Assembly: GCA_037130845.1 (NCBI GenBank)
Contig: JBAXSE010000039.1
Span: forward strand, 1 to 6,068
Direction of reading: 5' to 3'
DNA: 6,068 nucleotides
DNA from: 1-14-0-10-37-14 sp037130845
GTDB lineage: Bacteria; Patescibacteriota; Patescibacteriia; Patescibacteriales; Patescibacteriaceae
A program made the translations under genes and the position numbers. The notes beneath the pieces were generated by a model. That model searched no databases, was not told the DNA's origin, and saw only the letters and a list, made by a program, of their open reading frames with translations. Shown here in pieces: positions 1 through 4,511 of this stretch. Numbering within the stretch: position 1 is the first letter of the stretch; each line of letters opens with the position of its first letter.

Positions 1-48
1 CCCCTCCGATGTACATCGGAGTGCTCTAACCGACTGAGCTATGGACGC
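1..48 (-). pseudogene. tRNA-derived fragment, copy 1 (cut by window edge)
   Basis: On the minus strand this reads as the 5' half of a tRNA: acceptor strand GCGTCCA (48-42), then TA, a D-arm bounded by GCTC and GAGC, and an anticodon arm at 21-4. The anticodon arm is the perfect palindrome CTCCGATGTACATCGGAG, which leaves an 8-base loop (ATGTACAT) instead of the usual 7. The T-arm and 3' acceptor lie outside the window, so completeness cannot be judged. The first 55 bases of the window are identical to 131-185, so this is one unit of a repeated element. The 8-base loop and the likeness to copies 2 and 3, which lack a normal 3' half, argue against a working tRNA. Confidence 0.6.
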
Positions 49-59
49 TAATTTTTGTT

Positions 60-178
60 ATGTAGTAAGGTAGGACTTGCCCCGGGATGAACCCGGGGCA
101 CCCCGCCGAATGGCTGGGGTGAACCATCGACCCCTCCGATGTACATCGGAGTGCTCTAACCGACTGAGCTATGGACGC
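60..178 (-). pseudogene. tRNA-derived fragment, copy 2, with hairpin insert in the T-arm
   Basis: The 5' half (178-131, minus) is identical to copy 1. It continues into GGGGTC and GATGGTTCA, the start of a T-arm. There the tRNA pattern is broken by about 42 bases of GC-rich hairpins (78-119), after which AGTCC resumes, as in a normal T-loop end. Removing the insert would restore GGTTCA-AGTCC, the usual T-loop consensus, although the T-stem would still pair poorly. No 3' acceptor strand TGGACGC, which would pair with GCGTCCA, is found down to position 60. I read this as a dead tRNA or tRNA-derived repeat interrupted by a palindromic element. Confidence 0.6.
78..119. repeat. Double GC-rich hairpin inserted in tRNA copy 2
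   Basis: Two adjacent stem-loops. The first (78-100) pairs TGCCCCGGG with CCCGGGGCA across a 5-base loop, nine perfect pairs. The second (101-119) pairs CCCC-GCC with GGC-T-GGGG around GAAT with one bulged base. On the minus strand the first loop reads GGGTTCATCCC, close to a T-arm shortened by two loop bases. This looks like a REP-type palindromic element. Confidence 0.6.
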
Positions 179-195
179 TAATTTTATTACTTGAA

Positions 196-281
196 CCACC
201 TGTGGCTTCGCCACCGTAGTGGCAGGCCATCGACCCCTCCGATGTACATCGGAGTGCTCTAACCGACTGAGCTACAGGTGC
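196..281 (-). pseudogene. tRNA-derived fragment, copy 3, chimeric acceptor
   Basis: It shares a 48-base core with copy 2 (227-274 matches 124-171) covering D-arm, palindromic anticodon arm and GGGGTCGATGG. Its acceptor strand differs: GCACCTG (281-275) instead of GCGTCCA. A matching 3' strand CAGGTG (202-197, minus) can pair six bases with it. Between GATGG and that strand there is no T-loop but a GC-rich hairpin block (202-223), and a T-loop-like GGTTCAAGT lies beyond the pairing strand. The fragment therefore combines a different tRNA acceptor with the same internal core. It is unlikely to be an active tRNA. Confidence 0.55.
202..226. repeat. Three-arm alternating hairpin element
   Basis: The plus strand reads GTGGC (202-206), TTC, GCCAC (210-214), CGTA, GTGGC (219-223). 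The middle arm can pair with either neighbour, so two mutually exclusive 5-bp hairpins are possible. It sits where the T-arm of tRNA copy 3 should be. The form resembles short palindromic repeats scattered in many small bacterial genomes. Confidence 0.5.
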
Positions 282-440
282 GAATCAATTAACAATTATC
301 AATTACGAATTATTAATTATCAATAGTTAATACCTCATCATTAAAACAGAAACGCGGGAAAAAATAAAGGGGCGGGCTAAAATGGCTATTATAATGCTAT
401 ATTTTGCTTAATATTGGCCATAAAATAGTCAAGATACTTG
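282..440. other. AT-rich spacer without genes
   Basis: From about 284 to 335 the sequence is an iterated AT-rich tract built from AATTA, ATCAATTA and similar words. It continues as AT-rich DNA with one GC-rich patch (370-376). No ORF with a ribosome binding site is visible. A TATAAT at 390-395 has no plausible -35 partner. The word GCTATTATA at 386-394 recurs at the -10 of the downstream promoter (482-490), which may be a remnant of duplication. Confidence 0.5.
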
Positions 441-459
441 TCCTGAGCTTGTCGAAGGA
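441..459. repeat. REP-like short palindromic repeat
   Basis: The word TCCTGAGCTTGTCGAAGGA is an imperfect palindrome (TCCT pairs with AGGA). Words of this type, with core CTTCGACAAGCTCAGG, are known as dispersed repeats in many bacterial genomes. Its last base abuts the -35 box of the next promoter, so the element defines the upstream edge of that promoter. Confidence 0.6.
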
Positions 460-488
460 TTGACAAAACAGCAAAAGTATGCTATTAT
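460..488 (+). promoter_or_regulatory. Sigma70-type extended -10 promoter of operon 1
   Basis: A perfect -35 TTGACA (460-465), a 17-base spacer and -10 TATTAT (483-488), with TG one base upstream of the -10 (TGC-TATTAT), make an extended -10 promoter. Transcription should start near 495, leaving about 208 bases of leader before the first gene. The 32 bases from TTGACA onward match the promoter of operon 2 at 26 positions, including most of the spacer. Confidence 0.75.
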
Positions 489-542
489 AAGACCACTTTA
501 GATCTTGTTCACATTAACCTGGAAAGGAAGACAAGGGGTAAT

Positions 543-668
543 ATGTTACGCATAAACAGGCTACGGCTCGTTTCCGCTTATGATTATTTCTTTAGAGACG
601 TGCTTGGCCACCAAGACCGCTCAAGACTCTTTTCCGGATTAATGCGCGCAAGCGCACCCGTTATTTGA
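543..668 (+). CDS. Possible 41-codon leader ORF
   Basis: An ATG at 543 follows a purine-rich AGGGG (534-538) by four bases and opens a 41-residue frame that starts MLRINRLRLVSAYDYFFRDV and ends in TGA at 666-668. The TGA lies inside the leader element conserved with operon 2, and the frame runs through the leader hairpin. The peptide is basic with no recognisable domain. In operon 2 the same leader is not open in this frame (TAA at 2232-2234), so the coding reading is not conserved. It could be a leader peptide, a gene remnant or chance. Confidence 0.25.
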   Translation: MLRINRLRLVSAYDYFFRDVLGHQDRSRLFSGLMRASAPVI

Positions 669-702
669 AAATTAAGTTTATTATATTATAGAGGGAGTTC
701 TT
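643..702 (+). promoter_or_regulatory. Conserved leader module: hairpin, CGTTATTTGAAAATTAA box, ribosome binding site
   Basis: A GNRA-type hairpin, TGCGC-GCAA-GCGCA (643-656), is followed by CGTTATTTGAAAATTAA (659-675) and then TTATAGA, a GGGAG Shine-Dalgarno and the ATG at 703. The same order occurs before operon 2: a 6-bp hairpin at 2224-2240, the identical 17-base box at 2243-2259, and a similar ribosome binding site. The hairpins differ in sequence but both are built on GCGC arms. Matched position with changed bases suggests the fold matters, perhaps for RNA stability or translation control. Confidence 0.55.
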
Positions 703-1194
703 ATGACAATTTTTGTCATTATTGTAATCATGGCATTGATAGGCATCGGCAAGTACATTGTGAAAATCGCAAATTACGAAGCCAATATAACCAAGCTCGC
801 CGAATTGTTTATCCAGGCGCTCAGCGACGGACAGCAGATTATCAGCATGGTGATCGCGCAGGACGGACGCAGGCCCAGATTCAAGGTGAATTTTTGGGTA
901 CGAGGCCGGCATGGTGCCAGGTTTCATCATCCTGATGAGTATGTCGAAATGATTTTGAGTGCCTATGAAGTGTTGATATTCAATGAGATATTCATTAAAT
1001 ATGGCAAGCAAGCCGCTTCGTCCGAGGCTTATAGCTATTGGCTGGAGACAGTCAATGGCAAAAGGTACGCTAAGGCGATGGGTAAAGTCAGCCGCATCAG
1101 ATTGAGCTTTGCTCAAAAAGGCATGGCTGTCAGAGTCGCCGATCTTGAATCCAAAATCAAGGCAGCGACCGGAATTACGGCAAAAGTTGATTAA
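703..1194 (+). CDS. Membrane-anchored orphan protein, paralog family member 1
   Basis: First gene of operon 1; 163 residues; I do not recognise the family. Residues about 2-20 form one hydrophobic membrane segment (TIFVIIVIMALIGIG) followed by lysines, which predicts a cytoplasmic C-terminal domain. That domain has a strand-rich stretch (about 46-68, with KVNFWVRG), then a helix at 84-101 (ILSAYEVLIFNEIFIKYG), then a basic helical tail. The same layout recurs in the proteins at 1225, 2285 and 2805. The ATG at 703 is preceded by GAGGGAG at a good distance. No catalytic motif or cysteine pair is visible. A regulatory, scaffolding or partner-binding role at the membrane is possible, but this is a guess. 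Confidence 0.85.
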   Translation: MTIFVIIVIMALIGIGKYIVKIANYEANITKLAELFIQALSDGQQIISMVIAQDGRRPRFKVNFWVRGRHGARFHHPDEYVEMILSAYEVLIFNEIFIKYGKQAASSEAYSYWLETVNGKRYAKAMGKVSRIRLSFAQKGMAVRVADLESKIKAATGITAKVD

Positions 1195-1224
1195 TATTAT
1201 TCAGTATATACAGGAGTTACAGTA

Positions 1225-1734
1225 ATGGTTGATTTCTTAGAGTTTACCGCTTGGGTCGTCGGCTTGATAGCCGCGAGCCTGATCATCGTCTTTGTCTGGG
1301 GCACAGTTAATTACAGCCTCCGGAAGGTATTTATCACCAGGTTGTTCGTCAGCATTATCAAGAATGGCCAGCGCATCGAACGCCTTGCCTTGGCCCGCGT
1401 CGGCAAATCGAAGGATTTTTCGCTCGGGGTCTGGCTCGTCGATAATGCTGCCAACCCGCAGTCCACTTACCGTTCGCTGCGGTTGACCGCCTACGAATTA
1501 TTGATTTTCGATGGGGCGTTGAACCACTTCAACCCGTTAACGATTGGCGGAGCCATGTCGGATTGGGATAATCGGGTGAGCCAGCTGTTCTGGGTAGACT
1601 TGCATAAGACGCGGTCTTTCAAACTGCCCACCCTGCAATTGGCAGCCAAGCGGGCAGCTGAACGCATCAGGTGCTCAGTGGTTAAAAAGGTTACGGACGC
1701 ATGGCAATTGGTGATTGCGCCAAATTTAGATTAA
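1225..1734 (+). CDS. Membrane-anchored orphan protein, paralog family member 2
   Basis: Second gene of operon 1, 30 bases after the first, with its own AGGAG eight bases before the ATG; 169 residues. A membrane segment at about 7-27 is followed by SLRKVFITR, so the remainder should be cytoplasmic. The next part, LFVSIIKNGQRIERLALARV (40-59), aligns with the protein at 2805 (FMADVVKHGYQIGELKV), and FSLGVWLV (65-72) aligns with KVNFWVRG of the first gene. The helix RLTAYELLIFDGALNHFN (86-103) is the clearest form of the family motif. The C-terminal third is helical and basic and specific to this member. No enzyme motif is visible. Confidence 0.85.
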   Translation: MVDFLEFTAWVVGLIAASLIIVFVWGTVNYSLRKVFITRLFVSIIKNGQRIERLALARVGKSKDFSLGVWLVDNAANPQSTYRSLRLTAYELLIFDGALNHFNPLTIGGAMSDWDNRVSQLFWVDLHKTRSFKLPTLQLAAKRAAERIRCSVVKKVTDAWQLVIAPNLD

Positions 1735-1761
1735 TTATCCACTTATTTCAGGAGATTATCG

Positions 1762-2085
1762 ATGGACATCAAGTCAATTATCAAGTCTATAGGCATTATT
1801 ATCGTTATCGCAGTAACCATATTCGCCTTTTGGTACACATTGTTTAGAGGCAACGCCGCTGCTGATCCTCAGAATGTTAATTCAGCGACAGCTAATACTT
1901 CGAAGGTTGTTGTTTATGGTGAGGGGGTCTATTATTTCCCCTTTGTCGGCGCTGATTACGCTAATGCTTTGGTCAGATTTAAGTCAGACCATAATGAGCT
2001 GCGTTATGTGAGTGCTACACCCGATATTTACGGCAGCGGAATGATCCGTGGTTATTTCGTCACTTTTGAACCGCTAAAGAAGTAA
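1762..2085 (+). CDS. Small single-pass membrane protein with outward-facing domain
   Basis: Third gene of operon 1; 107 residues; AGGAG seven bases before the ATG. Lysines at 4 and 8 precede one hydrophobic segment (about 9-28), and the following stretch (about 30-48) is rich in Ala, Asn, Ser and Thr. By the positive-inside rule the C-terminal ~75 residues should lie outside the membrane. That part is rich in Tyr, Val and Phe (VVVYGEGVYYFPFVGADY) and probably forms a small beta domain. It is not similar to its operon neighbours and lacks their helix motif. An uncleaved anchor is more likely than a lipoprotein because no lipobox cysteine is present. Function unknown; it could be the external partner of the cytoplasm-facing paralogs. 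Confidence 0.8.
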   Translation: MDIKSIIKSIGIIIVIAVTIFAFWYTLFRGNAAADPQNVNSATANTSKVVVYGEGVYYFPFVGADYANALVRFKSDHNELRYVSATPDIYGSGMIRGYFVTFEPLKK

Positions 2086-2113
2086 AGTAATTTACCTTTA
2101 GCACGATATTTAC

Positions 2114-2152
2114 AGACACTTGAGGCATAACGCCAAAAGTGTCTCTTTTTTT
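2114..2152 (+). terminator. Rho-independent terminator of operon 1
   Basis: AGACACTT (2114-2121) pairs with AAGTGTCT (2137-2144). An inner GGC-ATAAC-GCC adds three pairs. A run of T (2146-2152) follows. It lies 29 bases after the stop of the 107-residue gene. Confidence 0.8.
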
Positions 2153-2182
2153 GCCAAAATTAGGTTAAAATCAGCTATTACC

Positions 2183-2211
2183 TTGACAAAATGGCCAAAG
2201 TATGCTATTTT
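2183..2211 (+). promoter_or_regulatory. Extended -10 promoter of operon 2
   Basis: A perfect -35 TTGACA (2183-2188), a 17-base spacer and -10 TATTTT (2206-2211) with an upstream TG (TGC-TATTTT). The spacer contains AAAGTATGC exactly as in the operon 1 promoter. Transcription should start near 2218, giving a leader of about 67 bases. It directly follows the operon 1 terminator, so the two operons are separate transcription units. Confidence 0.75.
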
Positions 2212-2223
2212 AGTATCAAATTC

Positions 2224-2284
2224 TAGCGCCTTAAGCGCTAATCGTTATTTGAAAATTAATCATTCATTATAGATAGGAGTTATT
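2224..2284 (+). promoter_or_regulatory. Conserved leader module of operon 2
   Basis: A TAGCGC / GCGCTA hairpin with a 5-base loop (2224-2240), then CGTTATTTGAAAATTAA (2243-2259), then TTATAGATAGGAGTTATT before the ATG at 2285. The order and the 17-base box match the leader of operon 1. Here only about 12 bases separate the -10 from the hairpin, against about 154 in operon 1. Confidence 0.55.
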
Positions 2285-2803
2285 ATGAGCCTTGTAGCAT
2301 GGTGTGTCCTTGCTTTTGTGGTGCTTGAAACCATCTCGTTGCCGTTTCTCGTCCGTTATTTCAAGCGGAAAGCAGACTTGTATATCAGGTCGGCAGTCAA
2401 GAATTTTTTCGTCTATGTCATCAAACATAAGATTGCTATAGTCGGATTGAAGACCAATCCGGACACCTTAATCGGCCGGAAGTGTAATCTGTCGTTAGAG
2501 ATTCTGGTCCAAGACCAGGCCAGTTTGCCTGTTGCTAACGGTTTCGAGCTAAACGCCAGGCAGCTGATGATGGTCAAAGCGGTGCTGGGTAATTACAATC
2601 TGTACTTGCCGGCCGCTACTTTCTTTGATTGCGATGATAATGCCCGCGCCTTATTCGCCAGAGAAGACTGGCAGGTGCAGGACAGGATCAGGAAAGAGGG
2701 CAATGACGACGGTTGGGCCTTGGTCCAAGAAATCGATAAGCTGACGGCTGATAAGACAGCCGGCAACCAAGCAGTTATTCAATCATTAAATACAGGAGTT
2801 TAA
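2285..2803 (+). CDS. Membrane-anchored orphan protein, paralog family member 3
   Basis: First gene of operon 2; 172 residues; AGGAG five bases before the ATG. A hydrophobic anchor (about 3-23) is followed by RYFKRK, predicting a cytoplasmic C-terminal part. FFVYVIKHKIAIVGLKT (41-57) aligns with the IIKNGQRIERLAL region of the second gene, and NLSLEILV (68-75) aligns with its strand segment. The helix ELNARQLMMVKAVLGNYN (88-105) is the family motif in diverged form. The tail from about 115 is acidic to mixed and helical (REDWQVQDRIRKEGNDD), unlike the basic tails of the other members. The last codons (AAT ACA GGA GTT TAA) also supply the ribosome binding site of the next gene, so the two are probably translationally coupled. 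Confidence 0.85.
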   Translation: MSLVAWCVLAFVVLETISLPFLVRYFKRKADLYIRSAVKNFFVYVIKHKIAIVGLKTNPDTLIGRKCNLSLEILVQDQASLPVANGFELNARQLMMVKAVLGNYNLYLPAATFFDCDDNARALFAREDWQVQDRIRKEGNDDGWALVQEIDKLTADKTAGNQAVIQSLNTGV

Positions 2804-2804
2804 G

Positions 2805-3290
2805 ATGGAAATATTTTTCGAATCAGCCTTAATTTGTTTAGCGGTTTTTGTAGCTGCCCATTTTGTTTTTGGCACTTTTGACTACGTCAAGAAAAAAAAG
2901 CTAGCCGGCTTTATGGCCGATGTGGTCAAGCATGGCTATCAGATCGGCGAACTGAAGGTCAGCGAGAGTATTAGTCCGTTCCTGGACATCTGGCTGGCTA
3001 TTACTGTAGAGGTTTCGGAGAGTCTGAGCTTCAAGCAGTTTTTCACCTTGACGATCAAGGATGTCTTTATGCTCAAGGAGGCCTTGCCAGCTTCCAATGG
3101 CTTGGGTTATATTGCTGCTTTTCTTGATAACGATCCGTTGGTCCAGCAGATGAATGCTAAAGTATCCTTCAAAACTTTCTGCAAGCAGAAGGTGATGGGC
3201 AAAAGAGACGGCCTAAAACTGCTTGGGATGTACAAGAAGGCCTATGCCGCCAAGTCTGGCAAACAGCCGCTGGCTAATCACGCATTATAG
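2805..3290 (+). CDS. Membrane-anchored orphan protein, paralog family member 4
   Basis: Second gene of operon 2, beginning one base after the previous stop, with AGGAG inside the end of the previous gene; 161 residues. A membrane segment at about 4-23 is followed by the run KKKK (29-32), predicting a cytoplasmic C-terminal domain. FMADVVKHGYQIGELKV (36-52) matches the corresponding part of the second gene of operon 1. FLDIWLAITV (59-68) is the strand segment, with a Trp placed as in WVRG and VWLV of operon 1. TLTIKDVFMLKEALPASN (81-98) is the family helix. The tail is basic (KQKVMGKRDGLK). No known domain is recognised. Confidence 0.85.
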   Translation: MEIFFESALICLAVFVAAHFVFGTFDYVKKKKLAGFMADVVKHGYQIGELKVSESISPFLDIWLAITVEVSESLSFKQFFTLTIKDVFMLKEALPASNGLGYIAAFLDNDPLVQQMNAKVSFKTFCKQKVMGKRDGLKLLGMYKKAYAAKSGKQPLANHAL

Positions 3291-3320
3291 AAAATTATTA
3301 GATATTTATTCTAATAAACA

Positions 3321-3355
3321 AAACCCTCTGCGACATAATGTTGCGGAGGGTTTTT
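3321..3355 (+). terminator. Rho-independent terminator of operon 2
   Basis: ACCCTCTGCGAC pairs with GTTGCGGAGGGT over 12 positions (two G-U pairs) around the loop ATAAT, flanked by AAA and a TTTTT run (3351-3355). It follows the stop of the last gene by about 30 bases. Confidence 0.85.
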
Positions 3356-3361
3356 ACGTTC

Positions 3362-3390
3362 TTGCCAGGAGGGCCGGAATCGATTATAAC
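3362..3390 (+). promoter_or_regulatory. Promoter of the two-domain gene
   Basis: A -35-like TTGCCA (3362-3367), a 17-base spacer and a -10-like TATAAC (3385-3390) sit directly after the operon 2 terminator and 35 bases before the next ATG. Each box is one base from consensus. A second TATAAC (3391-3396) follows but has no -35 at the right distance. Confidence 0.5.
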
Positions 3391-3425
3391 TATAACAGTA
3401 TTTTGTAACTGATTGGGAGGCGAGG

Positions 3426-3926
3426 ATGAGAGAGTTCTTTTATGTCATAACTTTGAAGTATTATTGCGGAATGAAGCATCTCAATTATGAGCGTACTTCT
3501 TTTGGCGTTCATTATATGCCAGATGACGGGGAGGCGGGAGTTATTTTGCCAGAGCTGGTTTTCCGCCAGATTTATATTGAGCAGGTGAAAGAGTTTAGTC
3601 AGAGTTGCCATATTACATTCGGTACCAAGAATATGCCGGTTGTTCTGTATTACAATCTCAGACCCAATGAGCCCTTGGCTCAGAATGAGTTTGTGTATTT
3701 ATTGACGCTTCGGGTACATAGCCAATCTCCTAAGGCTAACTACGAGCAGACGGCCACTGGTTTTTTGCAGCGTAAGGAATCCGAGCTCTTGATGCCGGAG
3801 ACTGCGTTCAAACGAATCTATAAAGAGCAGTCGCTCCGCCTGTCTCAGGATTGCAATTTTGATCTGGGCGGCGCTAATATGCCGTCGGTGCTGTGTTATC
3901 ATCTGATGCCTAATGAACCGCTTTAA
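3426..3926 (+). CDS. Orphan soluble protein made of two tandem ~80-residue repeats
   Basis: 166 residues, with GGGAGG five bases before the ATG; no signal peptide or membrane segment, so probably cytoplasmic. Residues 2-84 and 87-166 are two copies of one domain. By hand alignment 33 of 80 positions are identical, with one three-residue gap. Shared blocks include EF-Y--TL, NYE-T--G, PE--F--IY-EQ, SQ-C, G--NMP-VL-Y-L and a C-terminal MPNEPL or RPNEPL. Only the linker AQ separates the copies, and the protein ends exactly at the end of copy 2. That copy 1 starts at residue 2 supports this start. The domain is not one I recognise. It forms its own transcription unit and meets hicA tail to tail. 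Confidence 0.85.
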   Translation: MREFFYVITLKYYCGMKHLNYERTSFGVHYMPDDGEAGVILPELVFRQIYIEQVKEFSQSCHITFGTKNMPVVLYYNLRPNEPLAQNEFVYLLTLRVHSQSPKANYEQTATGFLQRKESELLMPETAFKRIYKEQSLRLSQDCNFDLGGANMPSVLCYHLMPNEPL

Positions 3927-3931
3927 TAAAT

Positions 3932-3963
3932 AAAACCCCAACACCTAATGTGCTGGGGTTTTT
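3932..3963. terminator. Bidirectional terminator between the two-domain gene and hicA
   Basis: ACCCCA pairs with TGGGGT, then after one A-C mismatch CAC pairs with GTG around CTAAT. It is flanked by AAAA on the left and TTTTT on the right, giving U-tracts on both strands. On the minus strand the tract reads TTTTATTTA. The first base of the hicA stop codon complement (3963) is the last base of this element. Confidence 0.75.
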
Positions 3964-4193
3964 CAAATTCTGGATAAAATTTCTAGGTAGTCGTCTGGAG
4001 AAATCTTTAAAATGCGCAAATTGTTTCTAATGATAAAAATTGGCAAATCGCCGTCCTGAGGTATGACAACTGGCCGAGCAAGACCTGAACGCCAATATAT
4101 CCTGTGGTCACCTTTTTCTCGTTTGAACTCACAGCCGATAAACAGTAAGAATTTCTCAAATTTTTTCCAACTGATTGGCGTTAGGTGGGGCAT
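3963..4193 (-). CDS. hicA: HicA family toxin (mRNA interferase)
   Basis: 76 residues, the normal size for HicA. HicA toxins are small double-stranded-RNA-binding-fold ribonucleases that cut mRNA and arrest growth when not bound by HicB. The family signature is visible: an N-terminal helix (ISWKKFEKFLLFIGCEF), then G-D-H-R-I-Y-W (28-34) with His30 as the expected catalytic histidine, then VVIPQDGD and a C-terminal helical part (FIIRNNLRILKISPDDYLEIL). The usual G-S/T-H appears here as G-D-H. The ATG lies four bases after the hicB stop, with no clear Shine-Dalgarno, so translation probably depends on hicB. It ends against a shared terminator. Confidence 0.85.
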   Translation of the reverse strand: MPHLTPISWKKFEKFLLFIGCEFKREKGDHRIYWRSGLARPVVIPQDGDLPIFIIRNNLRILKISPDDYLEILSRI

Positions 4194-4197
4194 ATGC

Positions 4198-4482
4198 TTA
4201 AGCTGACAATCTGATTGTTTGCAGTTCTTGGGATATCAGTACTGGTGGGTTCCATTTTGATTCTTTCTTCTCCCAACCTAGATTGCTCAAAACTTCATCA
4301 AGTGTTCCGTTTTCGATGATCTCGCCAAAAAAAATATTAACGATTTCTTCAAATCGTTTTTTGGCTTGCTCATAACTTTGGCCGTAGGTGGACAAATCCA
4401 AGGACGGGGTATAAGCAATATAACTGTCTCCTTCACGCATGATAGAGACAGGGAGTTTGTATTCTAAAATCGCATTATTCAT
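4198..4482 (-). CDS. hicB: HicB family antitoxin
   Basis: 94 residues. HicB antitoxins bind and block HicA and often repress their own operon. The partial RNase H-like HicB fold is recognisable: LPVSIMREGDSYIAYTPSLD (strand pair and the P-x-L-D turn), then STYGQSYEQAKKRFEEIVNIFF (the glycine-containing strand and following helix). The C-terminal ~25 residues (ESKWNPPVLISQEL) show no obvious helix-turn-helix or ribbon-helix-helix, so any autorepression would need another DNA contact. The gene lies upstream of hicA, the reverse of the classical hicA-hicB order but seen in many such pairs. It starts 29 bases after the 3' end of tRNA-Val with no clear ribosome binding site. Confidence 0.85.
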   Translation of the reverse strand: MNNAILEYKLPVSIMREGDSYIAYTPSLDLSTYGQSYEQAKKRFEEIVNIFFGEIIENGTLDEVLSNLGWEKKESKWNPPVLISQELQTIRLSA

Positions 4483-4511
4483 ATGATTGGCGATATAGAT
4501 AGAATGTTTAA

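Larger units (their letters stand above)
1..281. repeat. Array of three tRNA-half repeats with an 18-bp palindrome
   Basis: Three copies of a tRNA 5'-half core start at 1, 131 and 234 on the plus strand. Spacing is uneven (130 then 103 bases). The palindrome CTCCGATGTACATCGGAG lies at 4-21, 134-151 and 237-254. Copies 1 and 2 are identical over 55 bases, including the flanking AATTTT; copy 3 matches over 41-48 bases and then changes acceptor. The array may continue left of the window. No convincing protein gene is present here. Confidence 0.8.

Noticed and set aside
124..178. Functional tRNA with an 8-base anticodon loop (frameshift-suppressor type)
   Set aside because: The T-arm is interrupted and no 3' acceptor strand pairs with GCGTCCA, so a working tRNA is unlikely.
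26..214. 62-residue minus-strand open frame
   Set aside because: It runs through the tRNA-derived repeats and GC-rich hairpins; the frame is an accident of repeat sequence.
1..281. CRISPR-like array
   Set aside because: Only three repeats, uneven spacing, and the repeat core is clearly tRNA D-arm and anticodon-arm sequence. No cas genes are present.
390..395. TATAAT as a promoter upstream of operon 1
   Set aside because: No -35-like sequence lies 16-18 bases upstream; the match is expected by chance in AT-rich DNA.
661..1116. 151-residue minus-strand open frame opposite the first paralog
   Set aside because: The plus-strand gene has a ribosome binding site, an operon context and three paralogs. 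The minus frame has none and is an antisense shadow.
3223..3408. 61-residue plus-strand frame across the operon 2 terminator
   Set aside because: It overlaps the end of the last paralog in another frame and passes through a strong terminator hairpin.
3699..3944. 81-residue minus-strand frame opposite the two-domain gene
   Set aside because: The plus-strand protein shows an internal duplication at protein level, which establishes its frame; the minus frame is a shadow.
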